Origin: Sphingobium sp.
Lineage (GTDB): Bacteria > Pseudomonadota > Alphaproteobacteria > Sphingomonadales > Sphingomonadaceae
Length of the DNA stretch: 64,000 bases
Assembly: GCA_023266575.1 (NCBI GenBank)
Contig: JAHFPV010000009.1
Location: 1-64,000 of the forward strand
Direction: 5' to 3'
Every line of letters begins with the position of its first letter. Within the stretch, counting starts at the first letter, position 1. Shown here one piece after another: positions 54,913 through 64,000 of this stretch. Position numbers and translations under genes: made by a program. A model generated the notes under the pieces. The model was not told where the DNA came from and made no database searches. It saw nothing but the letters and a program-made list of their open reading frames with translations.

Positions 54913-56288
54913 ACATGCCGTCGCATCCTGCGATCATCCGGGCCTCCATCTCCAGCGACGGCCTTTTGCTGAGCGCAGACCTGCGCCTGCTGACGCTTCA
55001 GCGCGAGGCGGGGGGTGATCTGGGCGGGCCAGTGGCCGTGCCGCAACTGGCCGCGATCGCGCGGCTGTCGGCCCGGCTGGGCATCACCGTATCGCGGCCG
55101 ATCATCGCCGCGACCGAGCATGGTGACATCGATATGTGGGTGCGGGCGCGGCCCGATAGCGATGGCGTGACCCTCTCGATCATCGACTGGCATGAGCGGC
55201 CTGCGGTCGCGCTGCCAGCGGACACAGCGCGGCGCGAGGCGGATATTGCCGCGCTGGCCGATGGCTGGAGCTGGCAGATCGACATGCAGTTGCGGTTCCA
55301 GATGGTGCTGGCGGGCAGCGACGCGCATGGCGCGCTGCCGACCGATCCGCCGGTGCCGGGCAGCCGCTTTTCCGGCTATTTCCAGCTTTTGCCTGACGAG
55401 GATGGCGACATGGCGATGCTGCGCGCCTTTGCGCAGCGGCGCGCCTTTCGCGACCAGACGGCAGCGCTGATCAACGATCCGGCGCGGTCGTTTCGTCTGT
55501 CGGGTTTTCCCATGTTCGATCTGGCCGGACAACTGACCGGCTATCGCGGCACCGCCTTTCCGCTGGAGCAGACGGTGGTCGTGCCGATGGAGCAGGAAGC
55601 GGCGGTCGCGCTCTATCCCGGCGAATTTGGCAAGCGGCTGGACCGGTCGCTGCGCCAGCCGCTAGGGCGGATCATCGCCAACGCCGATACGATCAGTGCG
55701 CAGCTGGAAGGGCCGCTGCGTCCCGATTATGCCGATTATGCGACGGACATCGCGGCGGCCGGTCGGCATCTGATGGCGTTGGTCGATGATCTGGCCGATT
55801 TGCAGGCGATCGACCGGCCCGATTTCAGCGTGATCGCCGAAGATGTCGATCTGGCCGATGTGGGCCGTCGCGCTGCCGGATTGCTGGCGGTCAAGGCGCT
55901 CGACCGGCAGATTCGCATCATTGCGCCGGAGGCGGACGCCAGCACGCCCGCGATCGGCGAGTTTCGCCGGGTGCTGCAAATATTGGTGAACCTGATCGGC
56001 AATGCGGTGCGCTATTCGCCCGAAGGCAGTGAAGTGCGGATCGTTACTGAAGGCGATCATGGCCAGGCGCGGATCATGGTGATCGACCAGGGGCAGGGGG
56101 TTGCGGTCGCGGATCGCGAGCGGATTTTCGAGAAGTTCGAGCGGCTGGGCCGCGACGATGCCGGGGGCAGTGGCCTGGGCCTCTATATCTCCCGCCGTCT
56201 TGCCCGCGCGATGGGGGGCGATATTCGCATTAGCGGCGCGCCGGGCGAGGGCGCGCGCTTCATCCTGTCATTGCCGACCGGCCTATGA
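54909..56288 (+). CDS. Histidine-kinase-like protein with Arg in place of the H-box histidine
   Basis: A 459-residue soluble protein. The first ~230 residues form a sensor part without TM helices (possibly PAS-like). Residues ~240-300 align with the PleC/DivJ-type dimerisation domain: EF-x5-H-E-L-R-T-P-L is EFGKRLDRSLRQPLGRIIAN here, so His is Arg246. GPLRPDYADYATDIAAAGRH continues the match. The ATPase domain is complete: N box NLIGNAVRYSPEGSEV, G1 IDQGQGVAV, F box FEKFERLG and G2 GGSGLGLYISRRLARAMGG. It should bind ATP but cannot autophosphorylate on the usual residue. GTG start overlaps the previous gene. Confidence 0.8.
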   Translation: MNMPSHPAIIRASISSDGLLLSADLRLLTLQREAGGDLGGPVAVPQLAAIARLSARLGITVSRPIIAATEHGDIDMWVRARPDSDGVTLSIIDWHERPAVALPADTARREADIAALADGWSWQIDMQLRFQMVLAGSDAHGALPTDPPVPGSRFSGYFQLLPDEDGDMAMLRAFAQRRAFRDQTAALINDPARSFRLSGFPMFDLAGQLTGYRGTAFPLEQTVVVPMEQEAAVALYPGEFGKRLDRSLRQPLGRIIANADTISAQLEGPLRPDYADYATDIAAAGRHLMALVDDLADLQAIDRPDFSVIAEDVDLADVGRRAAGLLAVKALDRQIRIIAPEADASTPAIGEFRRVLQILVNLIGNAVRYSPEGSEVRIVTEGDHGQARIMVIDQGQGVAVADRERIFEKFERLGRDDAGGSGLGLYISRRLARAMGGDIRISGAPGEGARFILSLPTGL

Positions 56289-56295
56289 TCCCATG

Positions 56296-56326
56296 AAAAA
56301 CGGCGCACCTTGATGGGAGCGCCGTT
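56296..56326 (-). terminator. Rho-independent terminator of gltA
   Basis: AACGGCGC (56299-56306) pairs with GCGCCGTT (56319-56326); read leftward the hairpin is followed by a run of T (the A-run at 56296-56300). It starts 27 bp after the gltA stop and also lies just past the convergent kinase-like gene. Confidence 0.75.
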
Positions 56327-56352
56327 CTGCATTTTCGGTGTGGTCGGGCGTG

Positions 56353-57639
56353 TTAGCGCTTGTCGACCGGCACATAGTCGCGCTGGGTCGGGCCGGTGTA
56401 GAGCTGGCGCGGGCGACCGATTTTCTGCGCTGGGTCCGAAATCATTTCGTTCCACTGCGCGACCCAGCCGACGGTGCGGGCAAGGGCGAAGAGAACGGTG
56501 AACATTTCGGTCGGGAAGCCGATGGCCGACAGGATCACGCCCGAATAGAAGTCGACGTTGGGAAACAGCTTCTTTTCGATGAAATAGGGATCGCTAAGCG
56601 CAATCTTTTCCAGTTCACGCGCGACGTCAAACACGGGGTCGGTCACGCCCATAGTCTTGAGCACGTCCTCGGCGGTCTTTTGCATGACGGTCGCGCGGGG
56701 ATCGTAATTTTTATAGACGCGATGGCCAAAGCCCATCAGGCGGAACGGATCGTCCTTATTCTTGGCGCGGGCGATATATTCGGGAATACGATCGACCGTG
56801 CCAATTTCGCGCAGCATGTTGAGCGCGGCTTCGTTCGCGCCGCCATGGGCCGGACCCCACAGGCAAGCGATGCCCGCCGCGATGCACGCGAAGGGATTTG
56901 CCCCGGACGAACCCGCCAGACGCACGGTAGATGTCGATGCATTCTGTTCATGGTCGGCATGGAGGATGAAGATCTTGTCCATGGCGTCCACGATCACCGG
57001 ATCGGGGACATATTCCTCTGCCGGGACCGAGAAGGTCATGCGCAGGAAATTGGCGGTGTAGGACAAGTCGTTACGCGGATAGACGAAGGGCTGGCCCACC
57101 GAATATTTATACGCCATCGCCGCGATCGTCGGCATCTTGGCGATCAGGCGGTGGCTGGCGATCCTGCGCTGCACCGGATCGTTGATGTCGGTCGAGTCAT
57201 GATAGAAGGCCGACAGCGCGCCAACGACACCGCACATGATCGCCATGGGATGCGCGTCACGACGGAAGCCGCGATAGAAGGTCGTGAGTTGTTCATTGAC
57301 CATCGTATGGCGCGTAATCGTGCGGGTGAATTCGTCCAGTTCAGCCTTGGACGGCAGTTCGCCGTTCAGCAGCAGGTAGCTGACTTCCATGAAGCTGGAT
57401 TCTTCGGCCAACTGGCCGATCGGATAGCCGCGATGCAGCAATACGCCTTCGTCACCGTCGATATAGGTCAGGCCGGATTCGCAGCTGGCCGTCGAGGTAA
57501 AGCCCGGATCATAGGTGAACATGCCGGTATTGGCGTACAGCTTGCGCACATCGATGACCTGCGGGCCGACCGAACCGTCCATGACGGCATAGTCCTTGGT
57601 CTCTCCCCCGACGGTCAAAGTGGCTTTGTTATCCGACAT
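56353..57639 (-). CDS. gltA: Citrate synthase (type II)
   Basis: Condenses oxaloacetate with acetyl-CoA at the entry of the TCA cycle. The 428-residue length and N-terminal domain indicate the hexameric, NADH-sensitive Gram-negative type. Catalytic residues are in [20 protein letters not shown] (His), [10 protein letters not shown] with the second His (LWGPAHGG), and the Asp in [24 protein letters not shown] is also diagnostic. The ATG at 57639 follows AAGGAG; an upstream ATG at 57660 overlaps gltX. It is 20 bp downstream of gltX and has its own terminator. Confidence 0.97.
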   Translation of the reverse strand: MSDNKATLTVGGETKDYAVMDGSVGPQVIDVRKLYANTGMFTYDPGFTSTASCESGLTYIDGDEGVLLHRGYPIGQLAEESSFMEVSYLLLNGELPSKAELDEFTRTITRHTMVNEQLTTFYRGFRRDAHPMAIMCGVVGALSAFYHDSTDINDPVQRRIASHRLIAKMPTIAAMAYKYSVGQPFVYPRNDLSYTANFLRMTFSVPAEEYVPDPVIVDAMDKIFILHADHEQNASTSTVRLAGSSGANPFACIAAGIACLWGPAHGGANEAALNMLREIGTVDRIPEYIARAKNKDDPFRLMGFGHRVYKNYDPRATVMQKTAEDVLKTMGVTDPVFDVARELEKIALSDPYFIEKKLFPNVDFYSGVILSAIGFPTEMFTVLFALARTVGWVAQWNEMISDPAQKIGRPRQLYTGPTQRDYVPVDKR

Positions 57640-57659
57640 ATTGTTCTCCTTGTATGCCA

Positions 57660-59114
57660 TCAGCCAACCGATGCGTGCCCAACATCGGTCAACCGTTCCA
57701 AGCTCCCCTCTTTCCCCAGCAGGAAGAGGACATCAAAAATACCCGGCGAGACGGTGCGCCCGGTGAGTGCCGTCCGGAGCGGCTGCGCCACCTTGCCCAG
57801 CCCCAGGCCAGCATCCTCTGCCACGCGGCGAATTGCGTCCTCGATCGCCTCGACCGTCCATGATTGGACTGGCCGCAAAGCGTCGGCTGTCTTGCCCAGC
57901 AGCGCGCGCGCCGAGTCGTCTAGCAGAGCCAATGCCTTTTCGTCAAAATCCAGCGGGCAATTTTTGAACAGAAATTCGGCGCCCTCGGCAATTTCGTTAA
58001 GCGTTTTGGCGCGGGGCTTGAGCGATGGCATGGCGGCCGTCAGCAAGGAGAGGCCAGTTTCTGGCAGGGCGCGGTCCAGACGTGCTGCGACACGCGGGGC
58101 GACCAGCGCGGCGAGGCGTGAGTCGTCCGCTTCGCGCAGATAATGGCCGTTGAGATTTTCCAGCTTTTTGATGTCGAAACGCGAAGGCGATCGGCCGACG
58201 CCGCTGATATCGAACAGCTCGATGGCGCGCGCGATGGGAATTATCTCCTCATCACCATGGCCCCAGCCCAGCCGCAGCAGATAGTTCAGCACCGCTTCGG
58301 GCAGCATCCCCATATCGTCGCGATAGGCGTCGACGCCGAGTGCGCCATGGCGCTTGGACAGTTTCGCGCCATCCGATCCGTGGATCAGCGGGATATGGGC
58401 ATAGACCGGCTCTTCCCACTCCATCGCTCTTATGATGCATAGCTGGCGGAAGGCGTTGTTGAGATGATCGTCACCGCGAATGACATGGGTGACGCCCATG
58501 TCGTTATCATCGACCACGACGGCCAGCATATAGGTGGGCGTGCCGTCCGAGCGCAGCAGGATCATGTCGTCCAGTTCGGCATTCTGCACGACGACGCGGC
58601 CCTGGACTGCATCCTCGATCACCGTTTCGCCTTCGCGCGGGGCTTTCAGGCGGATGACAAAGGGCGCGCCTTCGGGCGCTTCGTCAGGCGAGCGGTCGCG
58701 CCAACGGCCATCATAGCGCATCGGCTGCTTGGCGGCGCGCTGCTGTTCGCGCAGTTCGGCCAGCTCTTCCGGGGTCGCATAGCATTTATAGGCATGGCCG
58801 TTCGCCAGCATCGCATTGGCGACTTCGGCATGGCGGGGGGTGCGAGCGAACTGGAAAACGGCCGGTTCATCGCCGCTCAGGCCGAGCCAGTCCAGCCCGT
58901 CGAAAATCGCGGCAACCGCTTCATCGGTGGAACGGGCGCGGTCGGTATCCTCGATCCGCAGCAGGAATTTGCCGCCATGGTGACGGGCGAACAGCCAATT
59001 GAACAGGGCGGTGCGGGCGCCGCCGATATGCAGGAACCCGGTCGGCGATGGCGCGAAACGGGTCACCACCGGCTTGCTCATTCCCGTTGCACTTGCCGTC
59101 ATATTCGCTGACAT
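57660..59114 (-). CDS. gltX: Glutamyl-tRNA synthetase
   Basis: Class I synthetase that charges tRNA-Glu (and, in many alphaproteobacteria, tRNA-Gln for later amidation). The protein shows [20 protein letters not shown] with the HIGH-type motif (HIGG), [21 protein letters not shown], and the second signature [11 protein letters not shown] (KMSKS equivalent). The C-terminal anticodon-binding domain is helical. The 59114 ATG has AGGA-like sequence in front; 59102 and 59081 are in-frame alternatives, the last giving the usual MSKPVVTRF start. It is in operon with gltA and divergent from comEC. Confidence 0.93.
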   Translation of the reverse strand: MSANMTASATGMSKPVVTRFAPSPTGFLHIGGARTALFNWLFARHHGGKFLLRIEDTDRARSTDEAVAAIFDGLDWLGLSGDEPAVFQFARTPRHAEVANAMLANGHAYKCYATPEELAELREQQRAAKQPMRYDGRWRDRSPDEAPEGAPFVIRLKAPREGETVIEDAVQGRVVVQNAELDDMILLRSDGTPTYMLAVVVDDNDMGVTHVIRGDDHLNNAFRQLCIIRAMEWEEPVYAHIPLIHGSDGAKLSKRHGALGVDAYRDDMGMLPEAVLNYLLRLGWGHGDEEIIPIARAIELFDISGVGRSPSRFDIKKLENLNGHYLREADDSRLAALVAPRVAARLDRALPETGLSLLTAAMPSLKPRAKTLNEIAEGAEFLFKNCPLDFDEKALALLDDSARALLGKTADALRPVQSWTVEAIEDAIRRVAEDAGLGLGKVAQPLRTALTGRTVSPGIFDVLFLLGKEGSLERLTDVGHASVG

Positions 59115-59130
59115 TCGTCCTGCCTGTTCC

Positions 59131-61287
59131 ATGAATGCGTCGCCCCCTAGCATGGCTTTTGAGCCACGACAAACCTCCCTTTGGCGGGGGGCTGCGGCGT
59201 GGCCGCGCGGTGCGTTTGCCAAGGTGGAAAGCTGGCTGGAGGTGGAGCGCGAGCAGGTGCCATTATGGGCGCCGATCGGGCTGGGGATCGGCATCACTGC
59301 CTGGTTCCTATTACCCGACCGGATGGGGTGGCTGGCCTTTTGTTGCGGTGCGCTGGCGCTGGCGTGCGTTGGGGTGCTGCTGCCAGACGGCGCACGGTTG
59401 CGGCGGATGATCGTGGCGGGCGGGATGCTGGCCTGTATCGGTTGCGCGCTGATCTGGGGGAAGGCGGTGCTGCTGGGGCAGCCGCCGCTGGCGCGGGCCG
59501 TCTTTACCGTGGTGACGGGCGAGGTGATGGCGGTTCGGCCCGTTCCCGCGCAAAAGATGGTGCGGGCTATGCTGCGTCCGGTGGATGCGCCGGGCCTGCC
59601 GGGCGTGATCCGGGTCAACATAGCCGAGGCGGACGTTCCGGCGGGATTGGGCGAGGAGGCGGTGATCCGCTTTCGTGCGCGATTGATGCCGCCCGCGCCG
59701 CCCAGCGTGCCGGGAGGCTATGATTTTGCCGCGCGCGCCTATTTTCAGGGGATTGGCGCGACTGGCAAGGCGCTGCGTCCGGTGGAGGTTCTGCAACCAT
59801 CGACCGCCCCGCCACCGCTGCGGGTGCGCCTGTTCGCGCATATTCGCGAGCAGGTCGATGGCCCGGCTCAGGGGATCGCTGTCGCGCTGGCGACCGGGGA
59901 TCAGGGCGCGATTGCGGAGGCGGATGCGGAGGCTATGCGGCGCAGTGGGTTGGCGCACCTGCTGTCGATCAGCGGGTTGCATGTGACCGCGCTGATCGGC
60001 GCGGTGATTTTCCTGCTGATGCGGGTGATGGCGCTCAGTCAGCGGGCGGCGCTGGACTGGCCGCTGATGCTGATCGCGGCGGCGGGCGGCGCGCTGGCGG
60101 GGATCGGCTACACGCTGCTGACCGGGGCGGAGGTGCCGACGCTGCGTTCCTGTATCGCGGCGCTGCTGGTGCTGGGCGGGCTGGCGCTGGGACGCGACGC
60201 GATCACGCTGCGGCTGGTGGCGGTGGGGGCGCTGATCGTGCTGGCTTTCTGGCCCGAAGCGGTGACGGGGCCGAGTTTCCAGATGAGCTTTGCCGCGGTC
60301 ACCGCGCTGGTCGCGCTGGCCGAGCATCCGCGCTTTCGCGCTTTTGCCAGCGCGCGGGACGAGAATATGGTGCGCAAGGCGGGGCGGGTGTTGGGCGCTA
60401 CGCTGATGACCGGCATTGCGGTCGAGCTGGTGCTGATGCCGATCGCGCTGTTCCATTTTCATAAAGCCGGGATGCTGGGGGCGTTCGCCAATCTGGTTGC
60501 GATCCCGCTGACCACCTTTGTCGTCATGCCGCTGGAGGCACTGGCGTTGCTGTTCGATCTTGTGGGTCTGGGCGCGCCTCTCTGGTGGATGACGGCACAG
60601 GCGCTGAACCTGGTGCTGTTGATCGCGCATGGCGTGGCGGCCAGTCCGATGGCGACGATGCTGACGCCGGCGGTGCCATCCTGGCTGTTCGCGCTGATGA
60701 TCGGCGGGCTGCTGTGGTGCCTGTTGTGGCGTAGCGGGTGGCGTTGGCTGGGGCTTGGAACGGTGGCGATCGGCGTGATGGGCGTGTTGTTGCTGTCACC
60801 GCCCGACATATTGGTGACAGGCGATGGACGCCATGTCGCGGTGCGGACGGCAGGCGGCGGGATGGCGTTGTTGCGCGCGGGGGCGGGCGATTATGTGCGC
60901 GATACGCTGGCGGAGAGTGCAGGCTATGACGGTCCGCTAGACGCGATGGCGGACCTGCCGCAGGCGCGCTGTTCCAAGGATTTATGTGCTGTCGGGATGC
61001 AGGCGGGCGGGCGGCGCTGGCATGTGTTGGCCACTCGCAGCGACATGCTGGTCGAACGGGCTTTGTTCAGCCGGGAATGTGCCGCCGCCGATATTGTTAT
61101 TGCGGATCGCGGACTGCCCACTTGGTGCCGCCCGCGCTGGTTGAAGATCGACCGGCGGCTCCTCGCGCGAACCGGCGGCATTGCCATCGACCTGGACGAT
61201 GCGCGGGTTAGCACGGTGCGGGCGGCAGGCGATGCCCATCCCTGGATCGCCACGCCGCGCCGCCGCCCTCCTGCACCTCAATTATAG
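59131..61287 (+). CDS. comEC: ComEC/Rec2-family DNA uptake channel protein
   Basis: Inner-membrane protein of the ComEC family, the channel for transforming DNA. The ~718-residue protein has an N-terminal DUF4131 segment ([20 protein letters not shown]), the Competence core ([19 protein letters not shown], the [19 protein letters not shown] motif and [20 protein letters not shown]), and several more TM helices. The C-terminal part ([17 protein letters not shown]...) lacks the HxHxDH metal-binding motif of the beta-lactamase-like nuclease domain seen in Bacillus ComEC, as in other alphaproteobacterial homologues. Start 59131 or 59152; neither has a clear Shine-Dalgarno. Converges with lexA, overlapping it by 10 bp. 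Confidence 0.87.
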   Translation: MNASPPSMAFEPRQTSLWRGAAAWPRGAFAKVESWLEVEREQVPLWAPIGLGIGITAWFLLPDRMGWLAFCCGALALACVGVLLPDGARLRRMIVAGGMLACIGCALIWGKAVLLGQPPLARAVFTVVTGEVMAVRPVPAQKMVRAMLRPVDAPGLPGVIRVNIAEADVPAGLGEEAVIRFRARLMPPAPPSVPGGYDFAARAYFQGIGATGKALRPVEVLQPSTAPPPLRVRLFAHIREQVDGPAQGIAVALATGDQGAIAEADAEAMRRSGLAHLLSISGLHVTALIGAVIFLLMRVMALSQRAALDWPLMLIAAAGGALAGIGYTLLTGAEVPTLRSCIAALLVLGGLALGRDAITLRLVAVGALIVLAFWPEAVTGPSFQMSFAAVTALVALAEHPRFRAFASARDENMVRKAGRVLGATLMTGIAVELVLMPIALFHFHKAGMLGAFANLVAIPLTTFVVMPLEALALLFDLVGLGAPLWWMTAQALNLVLLIAHGVAASPMATMLTPAVPSWLFALMIGGLLWCLLWRSGWRWLGLGTVAIGVMGVLLLSPPDILVTGDGRHVAVRTAGGGMALLRAGAGDYVRDTLAESAGYDGPLDAMADLPQARCSKDLCAVGMQAGGRRWHVLATRSDMLVERALFSRECAAADIVIADRGLPTWCRPRWLKIDRRLLARTGGIAIDLDDARVSTVRAAGDAHPWIATPRRRPPAPQL

Positions 61288-61949
61288 CGACGCAGCAGTC
61301 CTGCCAGCTTGCCCTGTATCCGCACCTGCCGCGAATCATAGAGTTGCGGTTCATAGGCGCTGTTGGCGGGATCGAGCCGGACGCGCTGCCCTTCGCGGCG
61401 GAAATATTTGAGCGTGGCTTCTGCGTCATCGATCAGGGCGACGACGATCTGGCCTTCGCGAGCGGTGTCGGTGCGCTGGATCAGCGCGAAGTCGCCGTCG
61501 AGGATGCCCGCTTCCATCATCGAATCGCCCGACACTTCCAGCGCATAATGGTCGCCTGCCCCCAGCAAGGCGGCAGGGACGGACAACATATTCTGTCCCT
61601 CCATCGCCTCGATCGGGACACCGGCGGCGATGCGGCCGTGCAGCGGGATTTCGATCACGTCATTGGCAGCGACGGGCAGGCTGGGGGCCAGTTGCGGCTT
61701 GGCCGGGGCGACCGGTGCAGGCGCGCGATGCATGGCGTCGGGGAGCTTCAGCACCTCCAGCGCGCGGGCGCGGTTGGGCAGGCGGCGGATGAAGCCGCGT
61801 TCTTCCAGCGCGTTGATCAGCCGGTGGATGCCGGACTTGGATCGCAGGTCGAGCGCATCCTTCATCTCCTCGAAAGAAGGGGACACACCGCCTTCCTCCA
61901 GCCGGGTCTGGATGAAACTCAGCAATTCCTGCTGCTTGAGGGTCAACAT
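61278..61949 (-). CDS. lexA: LexA repressor (SOS response)
   Basis: Repressor of DNA-damage genes, inactivated by RecA-stimulated self-cleavage. The 223-residue protein has an N-terminal winged helix ([40 protein letters not shown]), a linker, and the S24 peptidase domain: cleavage site Ala-Gly in [10 protein letters not shown], catalytic Ser in [10 protein letters not shown] and Lys in EATLKYFRR. The ATG at 61949 is used; earlier codons in the frame are unlike LexA. An SOS box lies 18 bp upstream, so it is probably autoregulated. Linked to moeA-moaC-trpC as in many alphaproteobacteria. Confidence 0.97.
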   Translation of the reverse strand: MLTLKQQELLSFIQTRLEEGGVSPSFEEMKDALDLRSKSGIHRLINALEERGFIRRLPNRARALEVLKLPDAMHRAPAPVAPAKPQLAPSLPVAANDVIEIPLHGRIAAGVPIEAMEGQNMLSVPAALLGAGDHYALEVSGDSMMEAGILDGDFALIQRTDTAREGQIVVALIDDAEATLKYFRREGQRVRLDPANSAYEPQLYDSRQVRIQGKLAGLLRRYN

Positions 61950-61966
61950 GCCTGCGGTCCTCCATG

Positions 61967-61981
61967 GAACGTATAAGGAAC
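61967..61981 (-). promoter_or_regulatory. LexA-binding SOS box
   Basis: GAAC-N7-GAAC on the plus strand, which is GTTC-N7-GTTC (GTTCCTTATACGTTC) reading toward lexA. This is exactly the direct-repeat SOS box of alphaproteobacteria. It lies 18-32 bp before the lexA ATG, where binding would block its transcription. Confidence 0.85.
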
Positions 61982-62072
61982 ACATAGGAAACGGAAGGAG
62001 GCGAGTCAAGCGAGCAACGCGCGGTCGTTCTTGTCGCCAATCCACCGCGTCAACGGCAGTAGAACTGAACCT

Positions 62073-63257
62073 TCAGTCCATCAGTGGCAGGATGCTGACC
62101 ATGTCGCCCGTGGCCGCAGAAGGTGAGTCGGCCGGTCGCAGGATCAGGCAGTCGGCCATTGCCATGGCGGCGGTGGCGGCGCTGTCCTGTGACGTGACCG
62201 AGACGATGCCAGCCTCACCCCGATAGGCGCGCAGATAATCGTCGCGATCACCCGTGGCGGGCAGCGGTGCGGCCAGGCGCGCCTGCGTCATGCGCGGGAG
62301 CGGGGCCGTCGATCCGGCGCGATGGCGCACCAGCGGCAGCAGGAACAGGGTCGCGGTGGCGAACGCCGATACCGGATTGCCGGGCAGGCCCAGAAATACG
62401 GCGTCTCCCAAGGTTCCGGCCATCAGCGGCTTGCCGGGCCGCATCTTGATCTTCCAGAAATCGAGCGCGCCGCCAGCCTGCGCAAAGGCCGGGCGGACCA
62501 TGTCATGATCGCCGACCGATGCGCCGCCGGTAGAGACGATGATGTCCGCCGATGTGGCCTGTTGTAGCGCCGCCGTCATGGCGTCGAGATCGTCGGGGAC
62601 GATGCCCAGGTCGATGACGTTGCACGGCAGGGCGGCCAGCATCGCCCCCAGCATTGCTGCGTTGGAGGAGGGCAGGCTGCCCGCCGGGGTCGGTGCGCCG
62701 GGCGGGACGAGTTCGTTGCCGGTGGAGATCAGCGCGACCTTGGGCCGCCGCCCCACGGGAAGCGCGCCATGGCCACCCAGAACGGCCAGCGCGATGCGGG
62801 CAGGGGTGAGGGCAGTTCCTGCCGCCAGCAACCGATCGTTCAGGGCGAAGTCCGATGCCGCCGGGCGGACGTTGCGGCCAACCGGCAAAGGATCGTCGCT
62901 GGCCGCCAGTCGATCGCCATCGCGGGTCGCATTTTCCTGGATCAGGATCGTGTCGGCTCCAGCGGGCAGTGGAGCGCCGGTGAAGATGCGGCACGCCTCT
63001 CCTGGGGCCAGCGGGGCAGGGACACAGCCGCCCGCCGCGCTTTCGCCAGTGACCCGCCATGGTCCGGGCCACTCTGCGGCGCGCACGGCATAACCGTCCA
63101 TCGCGGACAGATCGGCCCAGGGCTGGTTGCGCAGCGCCAGCACATCGCTTGCCAGCCAGCGCCCGGTGCAGGCGGCAACGGGTGCTTCCTCCGCCGGTAA
63201 TCGCGACGCGAGCGCAAACAGGCGCGCCTGTGCTTCGGCGACGGGCAGCAGGCTCAT
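62073..63257 (-). CDS. moeA: Molybdopterin molybdenumtransferase MoeA
   Basis: Inserts molybdate into adenylylated molybdopterin to form the molybdenum cofactor. The 394-residue protein shows the N-terminal [27 protein letters not shown], the [19 protein letters not shown] signature, the MPT-binding core [14 protein letters not shown], and [30 protein letters not shown] with [11 protein letters not shown]. It overlaps moaC by 4 bp and is followed by lexA after a 123-bp gap that carries the lexA control region. Confidence 0.96.
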   Translation of the reverse strand: MSLLPVAEAQARLFALASRLPAEEAPVAACTGRWLASDVLALRNQPWADLSAMDGYAVRAAEWPGPWRVTGESAAGGCVPAPLAPGEACRIFTGAPLPAGADTILIQENATRDGDRLAASDDPLPVGRNVRPAASDFALNDRLLAAGTALTPARIALAVLGGHGALPVGRRPKVALISTGNELVPPGAPTPAGSLPSSNAAMLGAMLAALPCNVIDLGIVPDDLDAMTAALQQATSADIIVSTGGASVGDHDMVRPAFAQAGGALDFWKIKMRPGKPLMAGTLGDAVFLGLPGNPVSAFATATLFLLPLVRHRAGSTAPLPRMTQARLAAPLPATGDRDDYLRAYRGEAGIVSVTSQDSAATAAMAMADCLILRPADSPSAATGDMVSILPLMD

Positions 63258-63724
63258 GCCGCGCGCCAGTCGCCTGACTTGCCGCCGCTCTTGGCGATCA
63301 GGCGGACATTGCCGATAATCATGCCCTTATCGAGCGCCTTGGCCATGTCGTAGACGGTGAGCAACGCGACCGAGGCAGCGGTCAGCGCCTCCATCTCCAC
63401 CCCGGTCTGGCCAGCGGTGCGGGCGGTGGCGGTGACGGTGACTCCGCTTTCGTCCAGATCAAAGTCGATGTTGACGGCGCTCAACGCGATCGGGTGGCAG
63501 AGCGGGATCAGGTCGGCGGTGCGCTTGGCCGCCATGATGCCAGCGACCCGCGCGACCGCCAGCACGTCACCCTTCTTGACCAACCCCTGCGCGATCGCGG
63601 CGGCGGCGTCCGCGATCATGTCGATCCGGCCACTGGCAATCGCTTCGCGCGCGGTCACCGCCTTGGCCGACACATCGACCATGCGCGCCGCACCGTCGGC
63701 GTCGAGATGGGTGAGGCCGGTCAC
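63254..63724 (-). CDS. moaC: Cyclic pyranopterin monophosphate synthase MoaC
   Basis: Converts 3',8-cH2GTP to cyclic pyranopterin monophosphate, the first committed pterin of molybdenum cofactor synthesis. The 156-residue protein has [48 protein letters not shown] (active-site Lys and CHP) and [29 protein letters not shown], all diagnostic. It overlaps trpC upstream and moeA downstream by 4 bp each. Confidence 0.97.
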   Translation of the reverse strand: MTGLTHLDADGAARMVDVSAKAVTAREAIASGRIDMIADAAAAIAQGLVKKGDVLAVARVAGIMAAKRTADLIPLCHPIALSAVNIDFDLDESGVTVTATARTAGQTGVEMEALTAASVALLTVYDMAKALDKGMIIGNVRLIAKSGGKSGDWRAA

Positions 63725-64000
63725 GCGCCGGTCAGCAGGTTGAGCGTCGCCGCCTCGACATCGGCCTGCCGCATCAGCGTTTCGCCGACCAGGAAGCAGC
63801 GCACACCATGATCGGCCATGGCGGTCAGGTCGGCATGGCTGGTGAGGCCGCTTTCGGCAACGAAGGTGTAGCCCGCCGGTGCCTTGCCCACCAGTTCATA
63901 GGTGCGCGCGAAGTCCACGGAGAAGTCGCGCAGGTCGCGGTTGTTCACGCCGATCAGGCGCGATCGCAATTTGAGCGCGCGTTCCATTTCGGCTTCGTCA
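63721..64000 (-). CDS. trpC: Indole-3-glycerol phosphate synthase, C-terminal part (runs off the window)
   Basis: TrpC closes the indole ring in tryptophan synthesis. Only the last ~93 residues are in the window; the gene continues past 64000. The visible part has [24 protein letters not shown] (the conserved NNRDL motif), FVAESGLTS and [17 protein letters not shown]. The order trpC-moaC-moeA-lexA is typical of alphaproteobacteria. Overlaps moaC by 4 bp. Confidence 0.93.
   Translation of the reverse strand, partial: DEAEMERALKLRSRLIGVNNRDLRDFSVDFARTYELVGKAPAGYTFVAESGLTSHADLTAMADHGVRCFLVGETLMRQADVEAATLNLLTGA

Noticed and set aside
1-64000. CRISPR array, prophage, transposase or toxin-antitoxin locus
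   Set aside because: No regularly spaced direct repeats, no integrase or transposase motif and no paired small toxin/antitoxin genes were seen; the repeats present are isolated palindromes.

Overview
The window is about 65% G+C and looks like chromosome of a Sphingomonadaceae alphaproteobacterium (Sphingobium/Sphingomonas-type). This rests on gene order and sequence features. Gene order: a complete nuoA-N cluster followed by birA, coaX, rnj and a DUF1467 gene; trpC-moaC-moeA-lexA facing comEC; and ffs-dnaX-ybaB. Sequence features: an alphaproteobacterial SOS box (GAAC-N7-GAAC) before lexA, and short palindromic repeats of the type scattered through sphingomonad genomes. Most of the window is core metabolism and housekeeping, with tight overlapping operons and several TTG/GTG starts.

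Layout. 1-399: AT-richer DNA abutting the 3' end of tRNA-Lys, with a decayed copy of that tRNA's anticodon arm; possibly the edge or scar of an integrated element. 0.5-7.2 kb: folK, a small unknown gene, rpsD, chorismate mutase, a GIY-YIG domain running without a stop into trmJ, nrdR, glyA, rpiB, a small membrane protein and an alpha/beta hydrolase. 7.4-10.9 kb: two tandem cysteine desulfurases, a 2Fe-2S ferredoxin and a class A beta-lactamase. 10.9-17 kb: SRP RNA, dnaX, ybaB, lon, hup, rlpA-like gene, tRNA-His. 17-25.1 kb: hisI, a lipoprotein, YitT, aspartyl/asparaginyl hydroxylase, an MFS transporter, an L,D-transpeptidase, malic enzyme and a LysR regulator. 25.2-30.6 kb: malate synthase G, a second L,D-transpeptidase, an M23 peptidase, efp and an inositol-monophosphatase-family gene.

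30.7-49.4 kb: the full 14-subunit NADH dehydrogenase (complex I) operon, interrupted by two unassigned small membrane-protein genes (102 aa and 49 aa) and by palindromic repeats at three gene junctions, then birA-coaX-rnj-DUF1467. 49.4-56.3 kb is the least understood part. A large two-TM coiled-coil protein (TipN-like architecture) is divergent from an Hpt-like protein whose phospho-histidine position is Trp, a fusion of a nucleotidyltransferase-like domain with a degenerate CDP-alcohol-transferase-like membrane domain, a helical DUF2336-like protein, and a histidine-kinase-like protein whose H-box histidine is Arg although its ATP-binding boxes look intact. 56.3-64 kb: gltA, gltX, comEC, lexA with its SOS box, moeA, moaC and the 3' part of trpC running off the right edge.

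Functional themes: respiration (complex I), glyoxylate and TCA metabolism (malate synthase, malic enzyme, citrate synthase), one-carbon and folate metabolism (folK, glyA), Fe-S cluster supply, cell-wall remodelling (two L,D-transpeptidases, RlpA, M23) and proteostasis (lon). The best candidates for new biology are the 52.2-56.3 kb cluster of signalling proteins that seem to have lost their phospho-acceptor residues, and the small genes embedded in the nuo operon. Family assignments come from motif recognition by eye; no database search was run.
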